NCBI GenBank assembly: GCA_034440635.1
Contig: JAOTON010000385.1
Coordinates: 2,386,501 to 2,450,500 of the forward strand
From: Lepas anatifera
Lineage: Eukaryota > Arthropoda > Thecostraca > Lepadidae
Length of the DNA stretch: 64,000 nucleotides
Direction of reading: 5' to 3'
How positions within the stretch are numbered: position 1 is the first letter of the stretch; each line of letters opens with the position of its first letter. A program made the translations under genes and the position numbers. Below, in pieces: positions 39,848-49,940 of this stretch. Under the pieces are notes generated by a model. It saw nothing but the letters and a program-made list of their open reading frames with translations, ran no database searches and had not been told where the DNA came from.

Positions 39848-41158
39848 CCCACGCCCCGGTGGGCCTCCGAGCCACCTTCGCCCTGGTGGGGGTGTTTGAA
39901 CCCCCACCCTCGAACTCGGCCCCTGTGCGGAATAGAGAAAAAATGTGAACGCTGGTGGATAGCTCATACAAATTCATGAAGAAATGATATAAATCAATTT
40001 TTGTCTCAGGTCAATACTCAGGACATGACAGGTCGAAGAAGCTGGCATTTTGAGTTAGGTTTTTGGGCTCTGGAATCTGAAAGATTTGAGTTAGAATCAT
40101 TTTGTAGGCATCATTCGCTTCTCTCGTCACGGCAAATCGAATGATGTATAATACGACTATACTAGGTGAAAACACAAAAATGCCCTGACCTCAGGTCAGG
40201 TCAAGATCACTTTTTGACTTAGCATCGTCGATATGCATATCAATCGACTCGCAATAGCAAACCAAATGCAATGTTACAAAAATAAAAGTTGCTAAGATGT
40301 TCCCTGGCCTCTCCTCGAATCCGGACATTAAAAACACTGAAGATTATATATTTGGGCACAACCCTTTATCACAATCGTGGAGTAAATATAAATAATTCTC
40401 AGTCCTAGTACAGCCAGACCTCGAATTGGTGCTGTCCTAGTATAGCCAGACCTCGGTTCGGGCTGAGCCAGATGCCAATGGCAGTTGGATGTCTTGGTCT
40501 GATGAGCACCACCTTCTGACCACTCCACCCACCAGCCGGCATCTATTATGAAAAATATTATACAATTTTAATCTACTATTAAAAATAGGCCTGGGCGCTA
40601 TTTTTCAAAAATGAAAGTTATATCATTATTTCATGCAAAGTTATTGACCTAAGTCTAAAACTGCTTAAGTAGACCTAGATGACCTCTCAGAGGTCACCGG
40701 TCAAACATTTTAACATGAACCTAAAAAAGGCCCAGGGGTACTTCGATTTTGAGAATATGAAGTTATTATAAGCTGTATATACACAAATACAGCCCAATTT
40801 CTGGTTTTCCATGTATTTCCAATGGAGAGGTCATGCTCCGTACTTGACCTTATATTATCAGTATTAAAAGTCCTAGAACATTTTTTTAGAAATCGGTAGC
40901 GCCGTTATGTATTACAAGTTTCAATCCGATAGATTCACCCATTTATTACTTATGCCACCTTAAACATTTTTGGAAGTGAGGTCACTTGACCTGGACTGGT
41001 GACTTGACTTAAGATGACCCTACCTCAAAATTTTGAGAAAGTTGTGGAATTGATCAAGGATAAAGTGTGCCAAATACGGTGGCGCTTCACGCCACCGTTT
41101 TTTGTGCCGCCGAAAAAAACTCAGGAGGTGTTCAAACACACCCCCACCAGAGCGAGGG
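39848..41158 (+). mobile_element. F3 element, full copy with an insertion
   Basis: TTAA at 39844-39847 and 41159-41162 flank CCCACGCCCCGGTGGG and the end GAGCGAGGG. The left has a doubled terminal motif around GAGCCACCTTCG and a palindrome GGTGTTTGAACCCCC. The right has a hairpin at 41076-41098 (arms ACGGTGGCG and CGCCACCGT) and GGTGTTCAAACACACCCCC. The span is 1311 bases, or about 982 without the insert at 40291-40605 and its flank duplication. Internal blocks are shared with F2. No transposase. Confidence 0.88.
40291..40605. mobile_element. 315-bp insertion in F3 with 14-bp flanking duplication
   Basis: CAAAAATAAAAGTT at 40277-40290 and CAAAAATGAAAGTT at 40606-40619 differ at one base and bracket sequence absent from the F3 copy at 25131. 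Inside, a motif with CAGACCTCG occurs twice in a row near 40410 and 40448. A 14-base duplication fits a retroposed sequence; the family is not recognised. Confidence 0.7.
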
Positions 41159-41162
41159 TTAA

Positions 41163-42595
41163 GAACCTACAAAACTGGGGTGGATGCACGTACGTGCTTA
41201 CAAACATAAGAAGGCAATATTATCTTCGAACGATTTCCCTGTTTGGGCGATTTCAGCGAAAACAGTACTCTGGAAAATGCAGAAAATAAAAAACTAGAAA
41301 CGGGGAGAAGAACCATATTTTTCAGGAGCAGTAATCGGGCTCTCCTCCCCCCGCCCCCGGCGTCAACGCTCTTGATACTATTACTGAAGCTTGAATCGTT
41401 TATTTATTTCGTCATCGGCTTCTGACCTAATCAGTACTTTCCCCATTTTTTTAAGAACGTTTCTCGCCGAGTTTGTCAAACAAAATTTTCTTAAACATTT
41501 TGATTCATATTTTCACAGTTATTTCTAAATATCAGGTCTGGAAACGATTTCAGAAAAACTATTAAATGAACACCTAATACACGTGTTTGGGAAAGTATTA
41601 CTCCTTCCACCAACACTATTTTTTCATTAAATGTTTGGCACATATCTAACTACTGCGCCAATCCATTGCCGCAGAATTTCCTTGCTTACCTACAAATAAG
41701 TACACTTTGTATGCTTACAGCACACCCATAGTATTTCATCTCTCTGGCTTGGGGTCCAAGACCATGTTCACCAGTCTGAAGGAAAACAGAGCGCTGAATT
41801 CTGTGACGCTATTTGATCACCTGTGTTGGAGGCGGACTGCGCCCCGCTCGTTTGCTCCAGGTTAACAGAGCGGGCGGGCTGCTCCAGACCCTCCCTGGCT
41901 GAAGTCCGCCGTGTGGGCCTGCTGCCCCTTTGGCAGGGGCGGAACCGGAACTAGATTACGTGATTTACAAAACATTCCGTACCAACGGAACTTTGCATAT
42001 CTTCCTCCTCAGCAGAATCCCAACTGTCTTTTTCAGGAGTGGCGTGTGTTGTGGTTCATTAGCCTCCGTGCCATTTGTGCCTGAGCGCGCGCCTGTCTCT
42101 GGCTCCGCGTCATGTCCGGTGCGCAGCTGGCGCGCCCCCTCCCCTACCCCACGGCGCCGCGGGGTGGCGCGTGTTCCAGGCCCGGCTATGGCTGGGGAGC
42201 GACGTCGCAGGGCACTGAGCGACCATCGCTGCCTGCAGCTTGGTCGATAGAGCAGCCGGCAACGCGCCGCTCAATAGCTCAAACTTCGAACATACATGCT
42301 GCCAGCATTGTTGACGTGCCTTTTCAGCATGACCAGGAGTGAGGCGAAACGAAGATGTGCATTTCAGCAGCACCGGTCAGTCGGAGCGGTGTTGCACTAC
42401 AGCCGCTCTGCTGTATCACTGATACGGACGACACTGGGCTACTTGTCACCACCACTGCAAGGTCTAAAATTAAAAACGCCCCTGCCGTCGGCGGAGGCGG
42501 CGGCGGCGGTGGCGGCGCGGAGCCACTGACCCCGTCTAAGGCGACAGGCGACACAGCCGGGCACGACAGCCGCCGGCCAGCGCAGGCGACGGAAC
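41163..42595. other. Intergenic with CpG-rich patch
   Basis: From about 42060 to 42600 the sequence is CpG-rich and includes a GGC-rich run at 42490-42520. Overlapping frames in several phases give no recognised product. An AACTAGATTACG then AAAACATTCC block near 41950 also occurs near 30015, so part is repeated. It could be a promoter-associated CpG island, but nothing confirms it. Confidence 0.35.
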
Positions 42596-42770
42596 CGGGA
42601 CTGTGCAGATCGGACCAGCGCGGCCGTCCAGCTGAGGACGGACCAGCGCGGCCGTCCAGCTGAGGACGTACCAGCGCGGCCGTCCAGCTGAGGACGGACC
42701 AGCGCAGGGTCCAGCGGAGGACGGACCAGCGCAGGCGGTCCAGCGGAGGATGGACCAGCGTGGCCGTCCA
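42596..42770. repeat. 28-bp minisatellite
   Basis: About six units of GGACCAGCGCGGCCGTCCAG followed by CTGAGGAC or GGAGGAC. The frame at 42439-42771 on the minus strand reads through it and is not a gene. Confidence 0.9.
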
Positions 42771-43000
42771 CTGCAGATTACAGATATACTCTCTTTAGAG
42801 TTTACCAACACATGAAGCTGGTAAATGAAAAAAGTAAAACAAGCATAGATATTCCTAGTAGGTAAGATTGATGCTTCCTCGCCAGCATGGTACTTCCATG
42901 GAGCGGGAGAGGCTTCCGATTTGGACACCTTAAATCAATGCAACAAGATGGAAGACAATTCCCTCGTGGTTTGAATTCATGCCTTGGTGCCATTCATTTT
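42771..43000. other. Short unique stretch
   Basis: No gene or repeat was recognised between the minisatellite and the inverted SINE. Confidence 0.45.
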
Positions 43001-43213
43001 GATCTTCCTTTATCTTTATCTTTATCAGGGCCCCTCCCAACAGGCACACTTGCCCAATTACAGTGAGTATTGGCGTGGGTGTTTAAGGATCCTCTCCACC
43101 GGGTCAGATCAGACAAGGAAGGCGGTTTCCCGCCGTGGGGATTGAACCCACGTTAATCCATGCCATCCGATCCGAAGACGGGCAACAAAGCCACTAGGCC
43201 ACCCCGGCCCCTC
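43001..43213 (-). mobile_element. tRNA-derived SINE S1, full-length inverted copy
   Basis: The reverse complement has GGGGCCGGGGTGGCCTAGTG, a B box GGGTTCAATCCCC and the 3' end TGCCTGTTGGGAGGGGCCCT, then a tail of repeated GATAAA units (43001-43027). It matches 27762-27960 throughout. Confidence 0.87.
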
Positions 43214-43270
43214 AAAACGTGTGTGTAATTTTAACAGGTACAGGGAGTTTTGGACGAAATGAAACATACC

Positions 43271-43404
43271 TACCAGCAGTGGCGACAACATACTATGGGG
43301 CTCAGCCCCTTAAATATCTATCCGAAGGCTGTTCCGAGGCAATGGCGGGGTAGGCCAAACCCCTTACCTCTCCCAAATGCTGTTCTGGATTCGCCACTGC
43401 CTAC
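43271..43404 (-). mobile_element. M6 interspersed repeat, inverted copy
   Basis: The reverse complement contains ATTGCCTCGGAACAGCCTTC followed by GGATAG and a GGGGCTGAGCCCC palindrome, aligning with 4570-4735 and 37153-37316. Its two ends (GCAGTGGCGA) are inverted repeats. Confidence 0.6.
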
Positions 43405-43714
43405 CAGCTCTGGATTTTCGACAAGCTCCACCAATTCGCTACATCAGTTCAAAAGTTTTAGGGCTTAGTTTTGGGCTTAGTAAATTGGCTTAGTAGCTTT
43501 ACTGCCTGCATCTGCTTTGGGATTGCATGTAGTAGCACACCCAAGGGGGGGCAGCGGGCCCAGGCCCCCCAAACGCTTTGACTCCAAAGTGACGCCCCTC
43601 CCCGGCCATATCGGGCGCTTTCGGTGCCCGATATGGGGTTTGGTAATAATTGACGGCCGCAGGCTCCCATGGAGGGCTGAAAAAAGCTTTGATTTGGCAT
43701 TTAGCACCAGTTTT

Positions 43715-43910
43715 ACTCTCACCTTACCGCCCCTGCCCATAGCGTGCCGCCCCGCGTTGAAGCATTTACCCAATTTGTGATTCAAGTCACCCCTGTTTCG
43801 AAACTGCAGCCCCCTCGCCAGGGAAAAATTCCGCGCGTGGCATGCCGCCCCTATTACCTTAACCCCCCCTTCGTCAGCCGGGCCCCGAAACAAAAATCCT
43901 GGGTGCGTGT
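43715..43910 (-). mobile_element. M8 interspersed repeat, inverted copy
   Basis: This is the reverse complement of the 27187-27362 type, including CCTGCCCATAGCGTGCCGCC, GTTGAAGCATTTACCCAA and GGCATGCCGCCCC. Related GC-rich sequence continues out to about 43520. Confidence 0.6.
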
Positions 43911-43984
43911 CTGATTGCATGGATTATCACAGTTCGATTTCCATGGCTGAAGCCACCTTATGCGTCCCATTTCGCCCGGTGGAA

Positions 43985-44042
43985 AGTTCACACCACACCA
44001 CAGCTCCCTGAAATTGGGCAAGTGTGCTCGTTGGGAGAGGCC
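43985..44042 (+). mobile_element. SINE S1 3' fragment, target of F1 copy B
   Basis: TGAAATTGGGCAAGTGTGCT then GTTGGGAGAGGCCC is the SINE 3' region. Its CCCTAA tail supplies the CTAA (44043-44046) that flanks the adjoining F1 element. Confidence 0.7.
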
Positions 44043-44046
44043 CTAA

Positions 44047-45062
44047 CCCGCGCCCCACCGGGGGTCCAGCGCCACCTTCGCCCTACGGGGGCCATCGGTG
44101 GCACCCTCTAACTCCGATAGTATGGGCGTTAGCGCAAATCTGCAAAGTGCAATAGAAAGCTCGCGTGAATTCAGAAAGAAATTACTTCTCAATTTTTAGT
44201 GCTCAGGTCAATGGTTTGACCTCCAGAGGTCAAATTAGGTCAAGATCGGCTATTTTCACTCAAATATGTAATGCTTAAGTAGACTGAGCATAACTCTTAT
44301 GCCATTAGAGCTATTGAGGTCTGGTAAATTTGATAGGAAATTGTTAGTCCTTTTCCGCTATTTGAAACGTAAGGACCTTCCACTATTGGTTTGACCTCCA
44401 GAGGCCACTCGTGACCTAATATGATCTGAGGTCATGAAAGGTCAGAAAGTGAGTGACCTTGCCATATATCAAATGAAAGCCAGTGACGAGAAAAACACGA
44501 TGGCGTTTGTGTTAGCGCTCTAGCTTAATTAGGTCAAAGGTTATTGTCAAAATACTGTTTTTGACCCTTGGTGACCTTGGATGACCTTGGAGAGGTCAAA
44601 GGGCAAAAATAACCCCTGGAATCTGTGAAAGGGTGTTAAAGAACGCTTTTCTGATCAAGCTGAGCATTTTCAATCGCTTTTGTGACTTTTAGATCATAAG
44701 ACAGCTTTTCCCCATGCTTTTTCAATGGGAGAGGTCACCTCGTGACCTGACCTCAGGGCACGAAATCGAAAAATCCCGGACATACACCTTGTAGACCCTG
44801 GAGGGGCCATAAGGTGCGGGAAGTTTCAAATCGATCAACCTTGAAATATAGCTCTTACAGAACTCTAAAGTTGAAGTGAGGTGACCTTGGTTGACCTCGT
44901 CTGGTGGCCTGACCTTGGTTGACCCGGAGTAAAAAATTACAGGGATGGTGGGAAAATGATGCAGTGAGAGGTAGAGCCCTCGACCGTGGTGCTGCGCCTC
45001 TTCGTTTTTCTGCTATCTCGGAAAAACCGTAGGGGGCATTGATGCCCCCCGTGGGGCGAGGG
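44047..45062 (-). mobile_element. F1 element, copy B, CTAA-flanked
   Basis: This 1016-bp copy lies between CTAA at 44043-44046 and CTAA at 45063-45066. It starts CCCGCGCCCCACCGGGGG, then a GCGCCACCTTCG spacer and a repeated terminal motif, and ends GGGGCGAGGG. Orientation is opposite to copy A. The left CTAA belongs to a SINE tail, so the flanks are a real target duplication rather than part of the element. The core is AGGTCA-rich and has no transposase. Confidence 0.9.
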
Positions 45063-45066
45063 CTAA

Positions 45067-45441
45067 CGAAATCCAACTTTAAGACGACTCCAACCGAAAC
45101 CGAAGCAACGGCCGTATGTATACTGTGATTCGACACTACCTCAACTCCGGCCCAGTTTGTGGCAGCCAACGCCAACGCTTTCCAATTCCGTCATCGAGAT
45201 GACACAACTGAAAGTGCCCTATCCAGCGTCAGCGCCTCTGATAGCTAACGTTGGACGCTCGAATTCGGACGTGACAACCGTTATCCATCGGTTCACCAAT
45301 CGTGAAGCGAACCTCAAATGCTATATCCGTTCGATCTACCCGCCATCGAAGTGTTTTTCTCTCCGGTGCCGATTTACCAACGGGCAGCTAGGGTCGGGTG
45401 TTGGGCAATGGAATATGTTATATAGCCATTCAGGCACGGAC
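45067..45441. other. Short unique stretch
   Basis: No repeat recognised. An open frame on the plus strand (45157-45561) runs into the GA microsatellite and has no recognisable product. Confidence 0.4.
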
Positions 45442-45513
45442 CGAGAGAGAGAGAGAGAGAGAGAGAGAGGGGGAGGGAGAGGGAGAGAGAGAGGAGAGAG
45501 GGGGAGAGAGAGA
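45442..45513. repeat. (GA)n microsatellite, impure
   Basis: GA dinucleotides interrupted by short G runs. Confidence 0.95.
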
Positions 45514-45654
45514 CTTGTTTGTCGTGGCTCTTGTCTACAGGTCTCTATGACCCCGCTGTAAGAGATGTGTTGTGGTGAAGAGCTGTCAGATGTGGTGGGT
45601 GTGTGACAAAGGGGCCAAAGAGCCGCCGACGCAACTGTATTGTTTTCTTCTGAA

Positions 45655-46155
45655 CAGGTGTGGGCGGAGGTGACGCGTATTCTGAACAGAGTGTGGGCGG
45701 AGGTCCCGGGTCTTCTGAGTAGGTGTGGGTGGAGGTCCCAGGTGTCCTGAGTAGGTGTGGGCGGAGGTCCCAGGTCTTCTGATCTGAGTGTGGGTGGAGG
45801 TCCCAGGTCTTCTTAAGAAAGTGTGGGCGGAGGTCCCAGGTCTTCTGAGTAGGTGTGGGCGGAGGTCCCAGGTCTTCTGATCAGGTGTGGGTGGAGGTCC
45901 CAGGTCTTCTGAGTAGGTGTGGGCGGAGGTCCCAGGTCTTCTGATCAGAGTGTGGGCGGAGGTCCCAGGTCTTCTGAACAAAGTGTGGGCAGAGGTCCCA
46001 GGTCTTCTGAACAAAGTGTGGGTGGAGGTCCCAGGTGTTCTGAACAAAGTGTGGGTGGAGGTCCCAGGTGTCCTGAGTAGGTGTGGGCGGGGTCTCGGGG
46101 CTTCTGAGTAGGTGTGGGCGGAGGTCCCGGATCTACTGGGCAGGTGTGGGCGGAG
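45655..46155. repeat. 31-33 bp minisatellite
   Basis: About fifteen units of GTGTGGGCGGAGGTCCCAGG followed by TCTTCTGA and a variable AACAAA or GTAG end. Units vary in length by two bases. The minus-strand frame 45586-46047 (PGTSAHT repeats) is a reading of the array. Confidence 0.95.
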
Positions 46156-46393
46156 CCCCGCTTGGGCGTTCAGCGCCGCGATGTTGGGTCTCTCTTAGGG
46201 CTTCCATAGGCATATATATGGGGGCAATGGGGCAGGGAGGCCATGTCCCCCAGTATTCACGATGGTTAAGCCATTAAACCCATAGCGTTAACCGGAAAAA
46301 ATGACTTTAAGATTCACCTTGCCCTCTCCCCTCCGTCAATGCTCTGAACGCTCCTACGCCTGTGTTCATGACAATCGTATTACAGCATCTGTA
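46156..46393. other. Short unique stretch
   Basis: No gene or recognisable repeat was seen. Confidence 0.4.
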
Positions 46394-47407
46394 CTGCGCC
46401 CCACCGGGGTCCGGCGCCACCTTCGACCCAACCCCAACGGGACCATCGATGGCCCCTGAGTCCGAAAATATGGGGGTTGGCACAACTATTCAAAGTGTGT
46501 TGAAGGCTCGTGTGAATTCAGTATGGGTTTACCCGCATGTTTAAGCACTCAGGTTAATGATTTGATCTCCAAAGGTCAATTTGGGTCACGATAGGCTATT
46601 TCCACTAAAATATGCAATGCTCAAGAAACCCAGGCATAGCACTCATGTCATTAAAGCTGTTGAGGCCTGGTGGAGAAAATTTTATACAAAAGGACCAGAG
46701 CTTTCTCTGCGACGTAGAGCACAATGACCTCCCGCAGGTGGTTTGACCTCCAGAAGGCACCTCTTGACCTAAAATGACCTGAGATCATGGGAGGTCATCA
46801 AATGATATTGTCATATATTAAGGGAGCGTCAGTGACGAGACATACACGATGGCGTTTAATTCAGCGCTTTTGCTTGATGAGGTCAAAAGTTATCGTCAAA
46901 ACACTGTTTTCACCCCTGGTGACCTTTGATGACCTGAGATAAGTTAAAAGGGAAATATTGGCCCTGGAGTCCGTGAAAGGGCTGCCAAGAATGCTTTTAT
47001 GACAAGCTTGAGCAGTTGCGATCATTTTTGTGAGCTTTAGGTCATAAGATATATGTTCCTCATATTTTTGCCATGGGAGAGGTCATCTCGTGAACTGACC
47101 TCAAGTCACCAAATCTAAAAATCCTGGACATAAATTTTATTGACCCCGATAGTGTCATCAAGTGTAGAGAGTTTCAAATCGATCTGCTTAGAAATTGTAG
47201 ATAGTGTAGAGCTCAAAGGTTGAAGTCGGGTGACCTTATTTGACCTTGCCTGGAGACCTAACCTAGTGTGACCCGGGAAAAAAATTCAGGGATGGTGAGA
47301 AAATTATGAGGTGGGAGGTAAGACTCCTCAACCGCGGTGCTCCGCCTCGGTGTTGTTCTGCTATTCAGAAAAAACCTTAGGGGCCATCGTTCCCCGTGGG
47401 CCGAGGG
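46394..47407 (-). mobile_element. F1 element, copy C, older
   Basis: The left end GCGCCCCACCGGGG then GGCGCCACCTTCG is decayed and its flank is not NTAA. The right end GGGCCGAGGG is followed by TTAA at 47408-47411. About 1014 bases, aligned throughout with copies A and B but more diverged. Confidence 0.82.
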
Positions 47408-47411
47408 TTAA

Positions 47412-49490
47412 CCTATCCAGGACCCCCTGGATCGAGAAGGGATATCTAGCACTGAAACTGAGATAGAATGGGGATACAAGCCAATAACAAACAAAATATA
47501 CAACAGGCACACTACCATTAATGGTGTGTCCCACAGGTAGTCTTAGAGATATAACCGGAGAAGTTAAATTCTGAGGGGGGGGGCGTTTTGGCAGGGTAGG
47601 AGGCCCGGGCGGTATCCTCAGGGCTTTAGCTCCCGCCTCTCGGGCAGGGTGTTTTTTAAGGATCATCTATACGCCGAAGTAACTGGCAGGAGCTGCTCCT
47701 GCCGCGCGCACATGTCAGTCAGGGGTGAAGATGAGACACGTGCAGATATTGACAATATTATCGTATTCCGGCAATGAGCAACACACTCTCGTCATGTAAG
47801 GCTTCGGGTGCAAGGGAGACCAAAACATATAATATATAACTGCAAACTGACAGCAGTTACTTCGTAAGTGCTGAACCAAAAATATATTTCGAGTGAGTCA
47901 TTTGAAAAGTTAAATATCTAATTTAGACCAATTTAGTTCATTCACATGACACATTTACACCAGCCGTAACTCAAGCCTTTGTATTCCTATCACATGATAA
48001 TCAGCCGCGTAGATCATCGTTATTTCCATCCAATTAGCTTATGAGACAAAGATGGCAAATCTACACCGGCGCCCCGATGAATAGTTAATAATGCGATGAA
48101 CAGTTAGAAACGTTGACCAGCTTTGTCTGGAGCTGGCGTTCAGGATAATGGCATCCACACCAACACCAAACCCTGCGCGGGTGACCTGACAGCAGTCCGA
48201 ACAGGTCACACGCTAACCAAACCAAAAGCAAAGTGCACATCCAACCTCACACAAACTAAGTCACACTTCACTCTGGACAAGCTCGTAACATCGCGGGCAT
48301 GTGGGCGCTCATGTCGCTATCGCCGACCGCAGGCGCAGGCGAAGGAACACACGTGACATCAGAGCGCAGGAATGTTTGTGAGCTGTTCCCGCTATCACTC
48401 AGCACACAATAACTGATTATCAGTGCGTGTCGGCTGGTCCCTCGCACATTCCAGAGGGCAGCACACACCGGACGCATCACGGCTAAGGAGCCACACGGCC
48501 GCCGCGCGCGGCAAGGCACACCGTTTCAGGAACTGTGTGAATTACATGGCACTCTGAATCCAGAATTGCACAGTGCTGAGGGAAGTCAGAACACACCTGC
48601 GTCCAACATGTGGGTGGTGGAAAAATAACGTGAAAATGAGCTCATCAGTACAAAGGCCGGAGAACGACGCCAACACATTAACGGATGTTTCTTTCGACAA
48701 GTTTCAGTGCGGGATAAATACATATATATTTATTCAAACATACATAACTAATTCATAAAATTACTATTCAGAACGTGAAATAACCAGCCAGTGCATTTTG
48801 TGAGGCCAGATGAAACCAGAGTTTGAGAGTCTCGAAACTTGATCACTGTTAGCAGGATAGATTCTGCCACAATACAGGTATTATGAGTTGTACTCTCATG
48901 TTGTTAAACTTCAGCCTGTTCCTGAAATAAAACATTTTACATTTCTATGATTATCATGAACTGTCACTCAACTCATATACCATAACTCGTTTGTAAGGTC
49001 CGACATCATCTAACACCTACCAAGCATAAGTTAAACTCATTGAGTTACTAACGCCACCTATATCGTTTTCTTTACAGATGCCGCCACCAGCGGAGCGCAG
49101 GTTGGCAGCACAGCGGAGCACCCTGGCGTACCGATGTCTGGCGACCTGGTGGTCGGTTACCCAGTCGATAACGCTGCGGCTTTCCCCCTCACTTGGCGCC
49201 GTGGTAGCTGAAACAAGGAACAATCAAACTATCAATGACACAGCAAAACTTTGTTTGCGCATACCGAGCCACAAACTGGTCATGGCAGTGGATGTCGGTT
49301 TCATAAGAAGTCTGCAGGAATTAATCAATCAGCACTTAAATGGAGCACCTTGCACAGCTGATGCAGGAGACCCGAAAAAACGGGGATGAAACCTTTAACG
49401 CAAATATAATAACAATGATAGAATGGATATCTTGGGTTTAAACAAAGCTCGTCATCAGGCGGTCCAAACAAGTACACACAAGTTTAGTTC
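47412..49490. other. Unique intergenic DNA, one possible exon
   Basis: Mostly repeat-free. At 49066-49389 a pyrimidine-rich tract ending TTTCTTTACAG precedes an open frame that starts at 49078 with ATGCCGCCACC and runs 103 codons. The product is not recognised and no partner exons were found. A (G)n-rich fragment lies near 47570. Confidence 0.35.
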
Positions 49491-49499
49491 TTGATTTTA

Positions 49500-49940
49500 G
49501 GTTTTCGTCAAATTGTCACTTGTTTAGTGCTATCAATAACATCGCAAGTATGCATTGGTAATAGTCATTTCTTATAAACAGCTTATGATGCTAGAACATT
49601 GATTTTTAGTGCAATCGAAACTCCTGGTTGAATAACTCAAGCAAACACAACACATGTTGATTTCCGATTCTCATTTTTTGTCAAATCATCACTTAGTGAT
49701 GCTAATAAAATGTCACTGCTACGCATTGCTCACGGTCGTTTTTAATTAATGCCAAATGATGATAGACTGATGATGTTCTATCGATTGAGAGTGTTTGGTG
49801 GTGCAGCCATTCAGAAAACAAAAAGACGCCGTTTTCTTATTGAGGTTTTCACCAAATGACGCCTTGGTCACGAATAAAATATTCCAATTATGCGTTGGTA
49901 ACGGTCATTTTCAATACTTTAACAGACTATCGGGCTATTT
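49500..49940. repeat. Three diverged copies of a ~170-bp tandem repeat
   Basis: Three segments at about 49501-49595, 49673-49770 and 49843-49935 align on TCAAAT or CCAAAT, an ATAAAAT or ATAACAT block, TATGCATTGGTAA-like and GGTCATTTTT-like motifs. Divergence is high, so the array is old. No coding signal. Confidence 0.6.
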
